DNA of 64,000 nucleotides from Bacteroides stercoris ATCC 43183. GTDB lineage: Bacteria > Bacteroidota > Bacteroidia > Bacteroidales > Bacteroidaceae. Of the stretch, positions 1 to 7,895 are shown piece after piece. Under the pieces are notes generated by a model. It was given only the letters and a program-made list of their open reading frames with translations. It ran no database searches and was not told the DNA's origin. A program made the position numbers and the translations under genes. Every line of letters begins with the position of its first letter. The first letter of the stretch is position 1. The stretch spans positions 1,798,001-1,862,000 of the forward strand of contig NZ_CP102262.1 of assembly GCF_025147325.1 (NCBI RefSeq), in the 5' to 3' direction.

Positions 1-765
1 GCTCCCAGTCCCCGTCCCGTGAAGGCGGAAGAACGCGAAGTAGAACCGGAAGAGCCTAAATTCACAGGCTTTATCTTTAAGATTACCGCCAATATCGACC
101 CGAACCACCGCTCATGTATCGCATTCTGCAAGATATGTTCCGGTAAGTTCACCCGTAATACGCCCTACCTGCATGTGCGTCATGGCAAGACTATGCGTTT
201 CTCGTCGCCTACGCAGTTTATGGCGCAGCGCAAGACTACCATCGATGAGGCGTGGGCGGGAGATATCATCGGTTTGCCGGACAACGGTACGTTCAAAATC
301 GGCGATACGCTGACGGAGGGTGAGATGCTTCACTTCCGCGGACTGCCGAGCTTCTCGCCCGAGATGTTCAAGTATATCGAGAATGCCGACCCGATGAAAC
401 AGAAGCAGCTTGCCAAAGGTATCGACCAGTTGATGGACGAAGGTGTAGCGCAGTTGTTTGTCAACCAGTTTAACGGACGCAAGATTATCGGTACGGTAGG
501 GCAGTTGCAGTTCGAGGTAATCCAATACCGTCTGGAAAATGAGTACAGTGCCAAATGCCGTTGGGAGCCGTTGAGTCTTTACAAGGCCTGCTGGATTGAA
601 AGTGATGACCCTGCCGAACTGGAAGCGTTCAAGAAACGCAAGTACCAGTATATGGCGAAAGACCGTGAGGGCAGGGATGTGTTCCTTGCAGACAGCGGCT
701 ACGTACTGCAGATGGCGCAGATGGATTTCAAGCATATCAAGTTCCACTTTACAAGCGAGTTCTAA
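1..765 (+). CDS. prfC: Peptide chain release factor 3, C-terminal part (5' truncated by window)
   Basis: The reading frame is open from the first base, so the gene starts outside the window; about 254 codons are present. RF3 is a cytoplasmic translational GTPase that recycles RF1/RF2 from the ribosome after termination. The G domain is missing here. What is visible is the domain II/III portion: a segment rich in FTGFIFKITANIDPNHR and CKICSGKF, then YLHVRHGKTMRFSSP, and later the conserved VGQLQFEVIQYRLENEY block, which is characteristic of RF3 C-terminal domains and not of EF-G. The protein ends in ...FHFTSEF with a TAA stop. The next feature downstream is a palindromic repeat beginning 28 bp after the stop, which may serve as its 3' end structure. 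Confidence 0.93.
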   Translation, partial: APSPRPVKAEEREVEPEEPKFTGFIFKITANIDPNHRSCIAFCKICSGKFTRNTPYLHVRHGKTMRFSSPTQFMAQRKTTIDEAWAGDIIGLPDNGTFKIGDTLTEGEMLHFRGLPSFSPEMFKYIENADPMKQKQLAKGIDQLMDEGVAQLFVNQFNGRKIIGTVGQLQFEVIQYRLENEYSAKCRWEPLSLYKACWIESDDPAELEAFKKRKYQYMAKDREGRDVFLADSGYVLQMAQMDFKHIKFHFTSEF

Positions 766-793
766 GTAAATAGATACTATTACGCAATGACAG

Positions 794-961
794 AAGGGTG
801 TTAAAATACACTTGATGTTTTTTAGGTACGCAAATCTAAAGGATTACGCGGATTACACGGAAGGCACAGATTTTTTTTATTCTTTTTCCGTGAAATCCGC
901 GTATTCTGTGTCTAAAAAGAAACAAAAAGTAAACGAATTTTAATTTTGACATGCCACCCTT
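794..961 (-). repeat. Dispersed palindromic element, copy 1
   Basis: A roughly 165-bp palindrome-like block. Outer arms are aagggtg (from 795) and caccctt (to 961); inner arms are ggattacgcggatt (841-854) and aatccgcgtattc (894-906). Flanking words such as aaacgaattttaattttgaca match the other three copies in reverse complement, so this copy is inverted relative to the copies near 17.1 kb and 40.5 kb. It starts 28 bp after the prfC stop. It could act as a terminator or be a small non-autonomous repeat; no coding potential is seen. Confidence 0.75.
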
Positions 962-1129
962 TCAGAATGTATTCCGAAGTGGGGGGATGAATGGTAGAGG
1001 AAAAGTGAATGGATGTGGTAAAAAAATGGAGATACTAAAAATAGATACCCCAAGAATGAAATACGGTAATTCGCATAAATCTTTTGGAAAAATGAAAAAG
1101 CAGAGTATATATAGATAATTTCTTATATC
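962..1129. other. Unassigned intergenic DNA before the IS duplication
   Basis: AT-rich sequence between the palindromic element and the left edge of the 1591-bp tandem duplication. I see no gene, RNA gene or convincing promoter in it. Confidence 0.5.
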
Positions 1130-1170
1130 TTTCCTCTATGAAAAGATAAAGATTACCCCTGTCTTTATGG

Positions 1171-1377
1171 CTCCTTTACTTAGTTTATGGTGTTAATGAG
1201 CATGAATGTATTGACCGTTCTATCAAGAGCAGTCAGATATACAATATAAAAAGTATCATTTTCCTCTTCAGGCTTTATTTCCTAACACTGGCATTCTAAG
1301 CCGCTTAAAGCATCAGTCAATTTGCAAAACGGAGTCTATGCTACCACAAAGATACTGGCCTTACAATAAGCGGTATA
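1171..1377 (-). ncRNA. Candidate bridge/seek RNA region of IS copy A
   Basis: This is the non-coding stretch between the transposase stop and the inverted repeat at the transposase-downstream end. In IS1111-group elements the guide RNA that pairs with target and donor DNA is encoded at this end; in the IS110 group it lies upstream of the transposase. The location is inferred from family knowledge: I did not resolve the RNA ends or guide loops. The identical region of copy B is 2762-2968. Confidence 0.3.
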
Positions 1378-2529
1378 TTATGAGTTGCCTTCTGCAATAG
1401 CTTCAGGCTTCTTATAATCATTGTATGGAACACCATCACTCAACACGTGCCAAATGACAACAAGCATTTTCCGCGCTATGGCCACTTTCACTTTCATGGC
1501 ATTCTTCCTTCTGACGACAGTTTGTGTGTAACTGAAATTCGAGTAAAAACAGTTTTGTGTCCGGCTGGCTCCCCATGCGCATTCAATCATAGTCTTTCTG
1601 ATGTACTTGTTACCATGTGTGATTCTTCGTGATTTGATTTTTCCTGCGCTTTCTTCATTCCGTGGTTTGAGCCCGCACCACGACACCAATGCAGCCGCTG
1701 TAATAAACATCTTCATGTCGGCCCCTAATTCAGAGAGTATGGAGGTTGCCGAGCGTTCCTTTACACCGGGTATCGTCTGAAGATTATCGAACTCCCTGGG
1801 GAACTCTTTCCTGCAGATTTCCGTCAGTTTTTCCTGGCACTCTTTCAGATGCTTGTCATCCATAAGGATTTCCTCCCGGTACTGGCGTATCAGGTCTATG
1901 TCCACTTCATTGACAACTCCTGTCAGAGCGGCTGTAATTACTTCTTTTCCGACACGGTTCACCGTCCGTCCATGGATGGCCTCCGTCAGCTTTTCCGCAT
2001 TGACAATTCCTTCGGAAAGCAATTTCACCACATCTTTGTAGCTCTTACTGTCTGTAGAAGATACGTAGTTGCTGATACGGATATTGCAACGTTGAAGCAA
2101 GGCATCCAGTTTGGTCAGTTTATAGACCTTCTCCTTGTTCAAGTCAAAAATGCGTCGGTTATACTGACGCATGCGCTGCACTATCTCATCCGGCACGAAA
2201 CTGCCACGGATGAGATCCTTCATGGTACATTCGGCTATCCAGGCAGCGTCACGGACATCACTTTTTCTGCCGGGAAGCTGCTTGATGAAGTAGGGGTTGA
2301 CCAACTTCAGACATTCTATGTCACTGAGAATGCGCCAGATGGGATACCAGTAAATACTGGTGCTTTCCATAGTAACTTCCTTAACTTCATGAGTAAGGAG
2401 AAGTTGATGCAGCTCTTCCAGTTCAGGTGTCAAAACACCGTACTTGGCTTCAAATTTCTCACCTTTTTCGTTGAGAATACAAACAAATACACTATCTTTG
2501 TGTACGTCAAGACCACATACTATCCGCAT
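1378..2529 (-). CDS. IS110-family transposase, copy A
   Basis: A 383-residue RNA-guided DEDD recombinase of the IS110/IS1111 type. The N-terminal RuvC-like domain has the four acidic residues in order: D8 in GLDVHKD, E55 in VTMEST, and D91 and D94 in KSDVRDAAW. The C-terminal Transposase_20 domain begins with the helix-hairpin-helix-like IPGVKERSATSILSELG and continues through WCGLKPRNEESAGK, where the serine in ESAG is the likely catalytic serine of this family. Length is normal and the frame intact, so the copy looks active. It is identical in predicted protein to the copy at 2969-4120. Confidence 0.95.
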   Translation of the reverse strand: MRIVCGLDVHKDSVFVCILNEKGEKFEAKYGVLTPELEELHQLLLTHEVKEVTMESTSIYWYPIWRILSDIECLKLVNPYFIKQLPGRKSDVRDAAWIAECTMKDLIRGSFVPDEIVQRMRQYNRRIFDLNKEKVYKLTKLDALLQRCNIRISNYVSSTDSKSYKDVVKLLSEGIVNAEKLTEAIHGRTVNRVGKEVITAALTGVVNEVDIDLIRQYREEILMDDKHLKECQEKLTEICRKEFPREFDNLQTIPGVKERSATSILSELGADMKMFITAAALVSWCGLKPRNEESAGKIKSRRITHGNKYIRKTMIECAWGASRTQNCFYSNFSYTQTVVRRKNAMKVKVAIARKMLVVIWHVLSDGVPYNDYKKPEAIAEGNS

Positions 2530-2665
2530 AGGCTATTACATTTTGAGACTAAGAGCTCGTGAAACATTTATTTTGAGGCTCACACACTGAGACCTCCACG
2601 CCATAAAGATAGGGGTGGTCTTGATTTTTTCATATCCCACTGGCATATAAATCGTGATTTATATC

Positions 2666-2673
2666 TAAATTTG
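2666..2673 (+). promoter_or_regulatory. Duplicated -7 promoter box (non-productive copy)
   Basis: TAAATTTG, a perfect match to the Bacteroides -7 consensus TAnnTTTG. It is followed by a copy of the ATPase start (ATGAAATTTT at 2714-2723), which here runs into the second repeat unit and not into the ATPase gene. A transcript from this box would enter IS copy B antisense to its transposase. Confidence 0.45.
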
Positions 2674-2739
2674 TAACCGCTGTAACAGTTACAGCCGTAA
2701 CAAAATTGGAAATATGAAATTTTCCTCTATGAAAAGATA

Positions 2740-4213
2740 AAGATTACCCCTGTCTTTATGGCTCCTTTACTTAGTTTATGGTGTTAATGAGCATGAATGT
2801 ATTGACCGTTCTATCAAGAGCAGTCAGATATACAATATAAAAAGTATCATTTTCCTCTTCAGGCTTTATTTCCTAACACTGGCATTCTAAGCCGCTTAAA
2901 GCATCAGTCAATTTGCAAAACGGAGTCTATGCTACCACAAAGATACTGGCCTTACAATAAGCGGTATATTATGAGTTGCCTTCTGCAATAGCTTCAGGCT
3001 TCTTATAATCATTGTATGGAACACCATCACTCAACACGTGCCAAATGACAACAAGCATTTTCCGCGCTATGGCCACTTTCACTTTCATGGCATTCTTCCT
3101 TCTGACGACAGTTTGTGTGTAACTGAAATTCGAGTAAAAACAGTTTTGTGTCCGGCTGGCTCCCCATGCGCATTCAATCATAGTCTTTCTGATGTACTTG
3201 TTACCATGTGTGATTCTTCGTGATTTGATTTTTCCTGCGCTTTCTTCATTCCGTGGTTTGAGCCCGCACCACGACACCAATGCAGCCGCTGTAATAAACA
3301 TCTTCATGTCGGCCCCTAATTCAGAGAGTATGGAGGTTGCCGAGCGTTCCTTTACACCGGGTATCGTCTGAAGATTATCGAACTCCCTGGGGAACTCTTT
3401 CCTGCAGATTTCCGTCAGTTTTTCCTGGCACTCTTTCAGATGCTTGTCATCCATAAGGATTTCCTCCCGGTACTGGCGTATCAGGTCTATGTCCACTTCA
3501 TTGACAACTCCTGTCAGAGCGGCTGTAATTACTTCTTTTCCGACACGGTTCACCGTCCGTCCATGGATGGCCTCCGTCAGCTTTTCCGCATTGACAATTC
3601 CTTCGGAAAGCAATTTCACCACATCTTTGTAGCTCTTACTGTCTGTAGAAGATACGTAGTTGCTGATACGGATATTGCAACGTTGAAGCAAGGCATCCAG
3701 TTTGGTCAGTTTATAGACCTTCTCCTTGTTCAAGTCAAAAATGCGTCGGTTATACTGACGCATGCGCTGCACTATCTCATCCGGCACGAAACTGCCACGG
3801 ATGAGATCCTTCATGGTACATTCGGCTATCCAGGCAGCGTCACGGACATCACTTTTTCTGCCGGGAAGCTGCTTGATGAAGTAGGGGTTGACCAACTTCA
3901 GACATTCTATGTCACTGAGAATGCGCCAGATGGGATACCAGTAAATACTGGTGCTTTCCATAGTAACTTCCTTAACTTCATGAGTAAGGAGAAGTTGATG
4001 CAGCTCTTCCAGTTCAGGTGTCAAAACACCGTACTTGGCTTCAAATTTCTCACCTTTTTCGTTGAGAATACAAACAAATACACTATCTTTGTGTACGTCA
4101 AGACCACATACTATCCGCATAGGCTATTACATTTTGAGACTAAGAGCTCGTGAAACATTTATTTTGAGGCTCACACACTGAGACCTCCACGCCATAAAGA
4201 TAGGGGTGGTCTT
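2740..4213 (-). mobile_element. IS110-family (IS1111-like) insertion sequence, copy B
   Basis: Second copy, in the same orientation as copy A and offset by exactly 1591 bp. Inverted repeats are at 2740-2761 and 4192-4213 and the transposase at 2969-4120. About 118 bp separate the inner inverted repeats of the two copies (2623-2739). That spacer is too long for a simple head-to-tail IS dimer and appears to hold host DNA from the ATPase promoter. Confidence 0.7.
2969..4120 (-). CDS. IS110-family transposase, copy B
   Basis: A 383-residue protein identical to copy A: the DEDD residues D8, E55, D91 and D94 are present, as are the C-terminal Transposase_20 domain and the ESAG serine motif. It is transcribed away from the ATPase gene that begins at 4305. 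The non-coding stretch 2762-2968 downstream of it is the second copy of the candidate guide-RNA region. The lack of any difference between copies implies a very recent duplication or ongoing gene conversion, if it is not an assembly effect. Confidence 0.95.
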   Translation of the reverse strand: MRIVCGLDVHKDSVFVCILNEKGEKFEAKYGVLTPELEELHQLLLTHEVKEVTMESTSIYWYPIWRILSDIECLKLVNPYFIKQLPGRKSDVRDAAWIAECTMKDLIRGSFVPDEIVQRMRQYNRRIFDLNKEKVYKLTKLDALLQRCNIRISNYVSSTDSKSYKDVVKLLSEGIVNAEKLTEAIHGRTVNRVGKEVITAALTGVVNEVDIDLIRQYREEILMDDKHLKECQEKLTEICRKEFPREFDNLQTIPGVKERSATSILSELGADMKMFITAAALVSWCGLKPRNEESAGKIKSRRITHGNKYIRKTMIECAWGASRTQNCFYSNFSYTQTVVRRKNAMKVKVAIARKMLVVIWHVLSDGVPYNDYKKPEAIAEGNS

Positions 4214-4256
4214 GATTTTTTCATATCCCACTGGCATATAAATCGTGATTTATATC

Positions 4257-4264
4257 TAAATTTG
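4257..4264 (+). promoter_or_regulatory. -7 promoter box of the AAA ATPase gene
   Basis: TAAATTTG matches the Bacteroides -7 consensus TAnnTTTG and would start transcription about 35 bp before the ATG at 4305. Just downstream (4270-4286) is a short palindrome, GCTGTAAC-A-GTTACAGC, near the expected start point, which could be an operator or a 5' leader hairpin. No clear -33 TTTG is present. Confidence 0.5.
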
Positions 4265-4304
4265 TAACCGCTGTAACAGTTACAGCCGTAACAAAATTGG
4301 AAAT

Positions 4305-5627
4305 ATGAAATTTTATAATAGGAAAAGCGAGTTGGCGGAGCTGCGGCGGATACGCGATTTGTCTTTCAGCGACCATTCACGCTTAACAGTGGTAACCGGA
4401 AGAAGAAGGATTGGTAAAACAAGCCTTATAATGAAAGCAGTTGAAGATATGCCAACCGTTTATCTGTTTGTGGGGCGTAAAAGTGAAGCAACGCTTTGTT
4501 CTGAATTTATTCCGGTTATCGGCCAATCGCTTGATGTATTTGTTCCAATGGAAATACGTACTTTCCGGTCATTATTTCAGTATCTGATGGAACTGTCTTC
4601 CCAGAAACCGTTCAACCTGGTTATCGATGAGTTTCAGGAGTTCTATAACATCAATGAATCGGTATATAGCGATATGCAAAACATTTGGGATACCTATCGG
4701 AAGAAATCTAAGATGAATTTGATTGTATCGGGTTCCGTTTATTCGTTGATGCAGAAAATATTTCAGAACAATAAAGAGCCCTTGTTCGGTAGAGCTGATA
4801 ATATCATTAAACTGTCTGCTTTTGATTTGGCTACATTGAAAGAGATTATCTTTGATTACAATCCCGATTACAGCAATGATGATTTGCTTGCCCTCTATTC
4901 TTTTACAGGGGGTGTTCCGAAATATGTTGAACTGCTTTGTGACAACACCGAATTGAGTGTAGACGGGATGATTTCATTTATGGTTCGGGAGAACTCTTCT
5001 TTTACCGATGAAGGAAAAAATCTGCTGGTGGAAGAGTTCGGGAAAAACTATGCCACTTATTTTTCTATCTTAAGTGCTATTTCCGGTGGCATTAATACGC
5101 AACCCGAAATAGAAGCCGCTTTGGGAGACAAAAGCATAGGCGGTCAAATAAAGCGGTTGATTGAGGATTACAACATCATTGTCCGCCAGCGTCCTTTATT
5201 GGCAAAAGAAGGAAGTCAAACTGTAAGGTATGAAATACAAGATAATTTCATCCGGTTTTGGTTTAACTATTTCGACCGCTACCGTTCTCTGATAGAGATT
5301 AAGAACTTTATCGGTTTGCAGACCATCATCAAATCCGACTATTCAACTTATTCAGGTATCATGCTGGAAAGATATTTCAAACAGCAGTTTGCCGAAAGTT
5401 TCCAATATCGGGCTATAGGTTCGTGGTGGGAGCCGAAGGGCAATCAGAATGAAATTGATATTATTGCTCTGAAATTGGAGAAAAATCAAGCTGTGGCGGC
5501 AGAAGTGAAGCGGCAAAAGAAAAACTTCAAACCGGAACTGCTGGCTGGAAAAGTGGAACATTTAAAGAAAAAGCTATTGCCGAAATATCGGATTGAGACG
5601 GTTTGTTTGTCGTTGGAAGATATGTAG
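4305..5627 (+). CDS. AAA-family ATPase with C-terminal DUF234/nuclease-like domain
   Basis: A 440-residue cytoplasmic ATPase of the group usually annotated 'ATP-binding protein'. The Walker A motif GRRRIGKTS spans residues 32-40 and Walker B is NLVIDEF at 105-110. The middle is helical and contains the sensor-like SGS segment. The C-terminal 60 residues hold NEIDIIAL...AEVKRQ, with D385, E400 and K402 spaced like a PD-(D/E)XK nuclease core, as in the DUF234 domain of these proteins. Its cellular role is unknown; relatives occur as scattered, often mobile, single genes. The start MKFYNR is typical for the family, yet its first ten bases lie inside the duplicated 1591-bp unit, so the duplication ends within the gene without damaging it. 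Confidence 0.85.
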   Translation: MKFYNRKSELAELRRIRDLSFSDHSRLTVVTGRRRIGKTSLIMKAVEDMPTVYLFVGRKSEATLCSEFIPVIGQSLDVFVPMEIRTFRSLFQYLMELSSQKPFNLVIDEFQEFYNINESVYSDMQNIWDTYRKKSKMNLIVSGSVYSLMQKIFQNNKEPLFGRADNIIKLSAFDLATLKEIIFDYNPDYSNDDLLALYSFTGGVPKYVELLCDNTELSVDGMISFMVRENSSFTDEGKNLLVEEFGKNYATYFSILSAISGGINTQPEIEAALGDKSIGGQIKRLIEDYNIIVRQRPLLAKEGSQTVRYEIQDNFIRFWFNYFDRYRSLIEIKNFIGLQTIIKSDYSTYSGIMLERYFKQQFAESFQYRAIGSWWEPKGNQNEIDIIALKLEKNQAVAAEVKRQKKNFKPELLAGKVEHLKKKLLPKYRIETVCLSLEDM

Positions 5628-5760
5628 TGACCGGCTACTTGCTCTTTTCTTACTTTTATTTTAGCATAATTTATCATTGTAATATTCTATATTCTCGTCT
5701 ATTATCACTAATTTCGGACGATTTTTTGCAAATCCGATAGAATAACTAATAATTTATAAT

Positions 5761-6018
5761 ATGGAAAACTTGAACATAGCGCTCCTGCTAATGATAGTAG
5801 GTATGGCAACGGTCTTTGCCATCCTGCTGATTGTAATCTACTTGGGAAAGGGACTTATCGCCCTTGTGAATAAATATGCACCCGAAGAGGCCGCTCCTGC
5901 CAAACAGGCGGCAAATGCTCCTGCGGCTGTTCCCGGCAATATCATGGCGGCTATCAGTGCGGCGGTTACGGTAGTGACGCAAGGCAAGGGTAAAGTTGCG
6001 AAAGTGGAGAAAATCTGA
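5761..6018 (+). CDS. oadG: Sodium-pumping decarboxylase gamma subunit (OadG family)
   Basis: An 85-residue small membrane protein. Residues about 6-30 form one transmembrane helix (LLLMIVGMATVFAILLIVIY), followed by an Ala/Pro-rich linker (EEAAPAKQAANAPAAVPG) and a short amphipathic tail. That is the architecture of OadG, which anchors the carboxyltransferase/biotin subunit to the membrane beta subunit. It is the first gene of a three-gene operon with the alpha subunit (41 bp downstream) and beta subunit. The 133-bp gap before it holds an AT-rich stretch and a small TCGGA...TCCGA inverted repeat but no promoter box I can defend. Confidence 0.85.
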   Translation: MENLNIALLLMIVGMATVFAILLIVIYLGKGLIALVNKYAPEEAAPAKQAANAPAAVPGNIMAAISAAVTVVTQGKGKVAKVEKI

Positions 6019-6059
6019 AATAACTAATCTTATATAAACACACACAGGAATAATTTGGT

Positions 6060-7895
6060 ATGAAAAAAGAAATTAAGTTCAGCTTGGTATTCAGGGATAT
6101 GTGGCAAAGTGCCGGAAAATATGTGCCCCGTGTAGACCAGCTGGTAAAGGTAGCGCCTGCCATTGTCGAGATGGGATGTTTCGCTCGTGTAGAAACGAAT
6201 GGCGGCGGTTTTGAACAGGTAAATCTATTGTTTGGCGAGAACCCCAATAAAGCTGTGCGCGAGTGGACGAAGCCGTTCCACGAAGCCGGTATACAGACAC
6301 ATATGTTGGACCGTGCACTGAACGGCCTGCGCATGAGCCCCGTGCCTGCCGATGTGCGCAAGCTGTTTTATAAAGTGAAGAAGGCGCAGGGTACGGACAT
6401 CACACGTACTTTCTGCGGACTGAACGATATACGTAACATCGCTCCTTCCATCACTTATGCGCACGAGGCGGGAATGATTTCGCAGTGTTCGCTCTGTATC
6501 ACCCATTCGCCTATCCATACTGTGGAATATTATACGGATATGGCATTGAAGCTTATCAAGCTGGGTGCAGATGAAATCTGTATCAAGGATATGGCAGGTA
6601 TCGGCCGTCCGGTATCTTTGGGCAAGATTGTGGCAAACATCAAGGCTGCTCATCCGGACATTCCCATCCAGTATCACAGCCATGCAGGACCCGGTTTCAA
6701 CATGGCAAGCATCCTTGAGGTTTGTGAGGCCGGCTGCGACTATATCGACGTGGGTATGGAGCCGCTTTCATGGGGTACGGGACATGCCGACCTGCTCAGC
6801 GTGCAGGCCATGCTGAAAGATGCAGGTTTCAAGGTTCCCGAAATCAATATGGAAGCGTACATGAAAGTACGTGCACTTATACAGGAGTTTATGGATGATT
6901 TCCTCGGTCTGTACATCAGCCCGAAGAACCGCCTGATGAATTCGTTGCTGATTGGTCCGGGACTTCCGGGCGGCATGATGGGAAGTCTGATGGCGGACCT
7001 GGAATCCAATCTGGAATCTATCAACAAGTACAAGGCCAAACGCAACCTGCCGTTTATGAAGCAGGACGAACTGCTTATCAAACTCTTCAACGAAGTGGCA
7101 TACGTATGGCCGCGCGTGGGTTATCCACCGTTGGTGACTCCGTTCAGCCAGTACGTCAAGAACCTTTCCATGATGAACGTCATGGCCATGGAGAAAGGAA
7201 AAGAGCGTTGGGGCATGATAGCCGACGATATTTGGGACATGCTGTTGGGCAAGGCAGGCAAGCTGCCGGGCGAACTCGCTCCCGAACTCGTTGAAAAGGC
7301 GGAACGCGAAGGACGTAAGTTCTTCAACGGCAATCCGCAGGACAACTATCCCGATGCACTCGACAAGTACCGCAAGCTGATGAAGGAAAACAAGTGGGAA
7401 CTTGGCGAAGATGATGAAGAACTCTTTGAATACGCCATGCACCCGGCACAGTACGAGGCTTACAAGAGCGGCAAGGCGAAAGAGGATTTCCTTGCCGATG
7501 TAGAGAAACGCCGTGCCGAACGCGACAAATCCCCTCTGGACGACGCCAAACCCAAGACGCTCACCGTGCAGGTGGACGGACAGGCTTATCGCGTGACGGT
7601 GGCTTACGGCGACATCGACCTGCCGGCTTCCGCCACCGACAAGATTACCGCTCCCGCCGGTGAAGGGCAGGAAGTGGCTGCTCCGCTCGAAGGCAAGTTC
7701 TTCCTGACCAAGAATGCACAGGAAACTCCCCTCAAGGTAGGAGATAAAGTGAAGGAGGGCGACCTGCTTTGTTACATCGAGGCCATGAAAACCTATAATG
7801 CCATCCGTGCCGACTTCAGCGGAACGGTGACCGCTATCTGCGTCAATCCGGGTGATTCTGTTTCTGAAGATGATGTATTAATGAAGATTGGATGA
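6060..7895 (+). CDS. oadA: Decarboxylase alpha subunit: carboxyltransferase plus biotin carrier
   Basis: A 611-residue protein with an HMGL-like carboxyltransferase barrel (about 1-300), a conserved C-terminal carboxylase domain (about 310-470), a linker, and a biotinyl domain whose acceptor lysine is K577 in EAMKT. It would transfer CO2 from oxaloacetate (or a related 2-oxo acid) to biotin; the beta subunit then releases it and pumps sodium. The metal site is recognisable: D13, the carbamylatable K176 in IKDMAG, and H206/H208 in YHSHAG. Two departures stand out: the usual RDAHQS motif reads RDMWQS, and the biotin motif is EAMKT, not EAMKM. The substrate is therefore less certain than the chemistry. 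The stop overlaps the start of the beta gene. Confidence 0.88.
   Translation: MKKEIKFSLVFRDMWQSAGKYVPRVDQLVKVAPAIVEMGCFARVETNGGGFEQVNLLFGENPNKAVREWTKPFHEAGIQTHMLDRALNGLRMSPVPADVRKLFYKVKKAQGTDITRTFCGLNDIRNIAPSITYAHEAGMISQCSLCITHSPIHTVEYYTDMALKLIKLGADEICIKDMAGIGRPVSLGKIVANIKAAHPDIPIQYHSHAGPGFNMASILEVCEAGCDYIDVGMEPLSWGTGHADLLSVQAMLKDAGFKVPEINMEAYMKVRALIQEFMDDFLGLYISPKNRLMNSLLIGPGLPGGMMGSLMADLESNLESINKYKAKRNLPFMKQDELLIKLFNEVAYVWPRVGYPPLVTPFSQYVKNLSMMNVMAMEKGKERWGMIADDIWDMLLGKAGKLPGELAPELVEKAEREGRKFFNGNPQDNYPDALDKYRKLMKENKWELGEDDEELFEYAMHPAQYEAYKSGKAKEDFLADVEKRRAERDKSPLDDAKPKTLTVQVDGQAYRVTVAYGDIDLPASATDKITAPAGEGQEVAAPLEGKFFLTKNAQETPLKVGDKVKEGDLLCYIEAMKTYNAIRADFSGTVTAICVNPGDSVSEDDVLMKIG

Larger units (their letters stand above)
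1149..2622 (-). mobile_element. IS110-family (IS1111-like) insertion sequence, copy A
   Basis: Imperfect 22-bp inverted repeats, 19 of 22 matching, lie at 1149-1170 and 2601-2622; both contain the word TCTTTATGG read inward. They bracket one transposase gene (1378-2529, minus strand). IS1111-group elements of the IS110 family carry subterminal inverted repeats of this kind, while the IS110 group usually lacks them, so the true ends probably lie a few bases outside these arms. About 230 bp of non-coding DNA lies downstream of the transposase and only about 70 bp upstream, which also fits the IS1111 group. Confidence 0.7.
1130..4311. repeat. Exact 1591-bp tandem duplication carrying an IS110-family element
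   Basis: Bases 1130-2720 and 2721-4311 appear identical, head to tail, with a TTT shared at both edges (1130-1132, 2721-2723, 4312-4314). Each unit holds one transposase gene on the minus strand, inverted repeats that probably mark the IS ends, and about 100 bp that appear to be the promoter region and first codons of the ATPase gene at 4305. The unit is therefore probably larger than the IS itself. A three-base microhomology at the edges fits a duplication by slippage or illegitimate recombination after a single insertion; an assembly artefact cannot be excluded from sequence alone. Confidence 0.85.

Noticed and set aside
1849-2562. Long open frame opposite the transposase, repeated at 3440-4153
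   Set aside because: It is antisense to a clear IS110 transposase and looks identical in both units only because the DNA is identical. Its protein shows no known motif.
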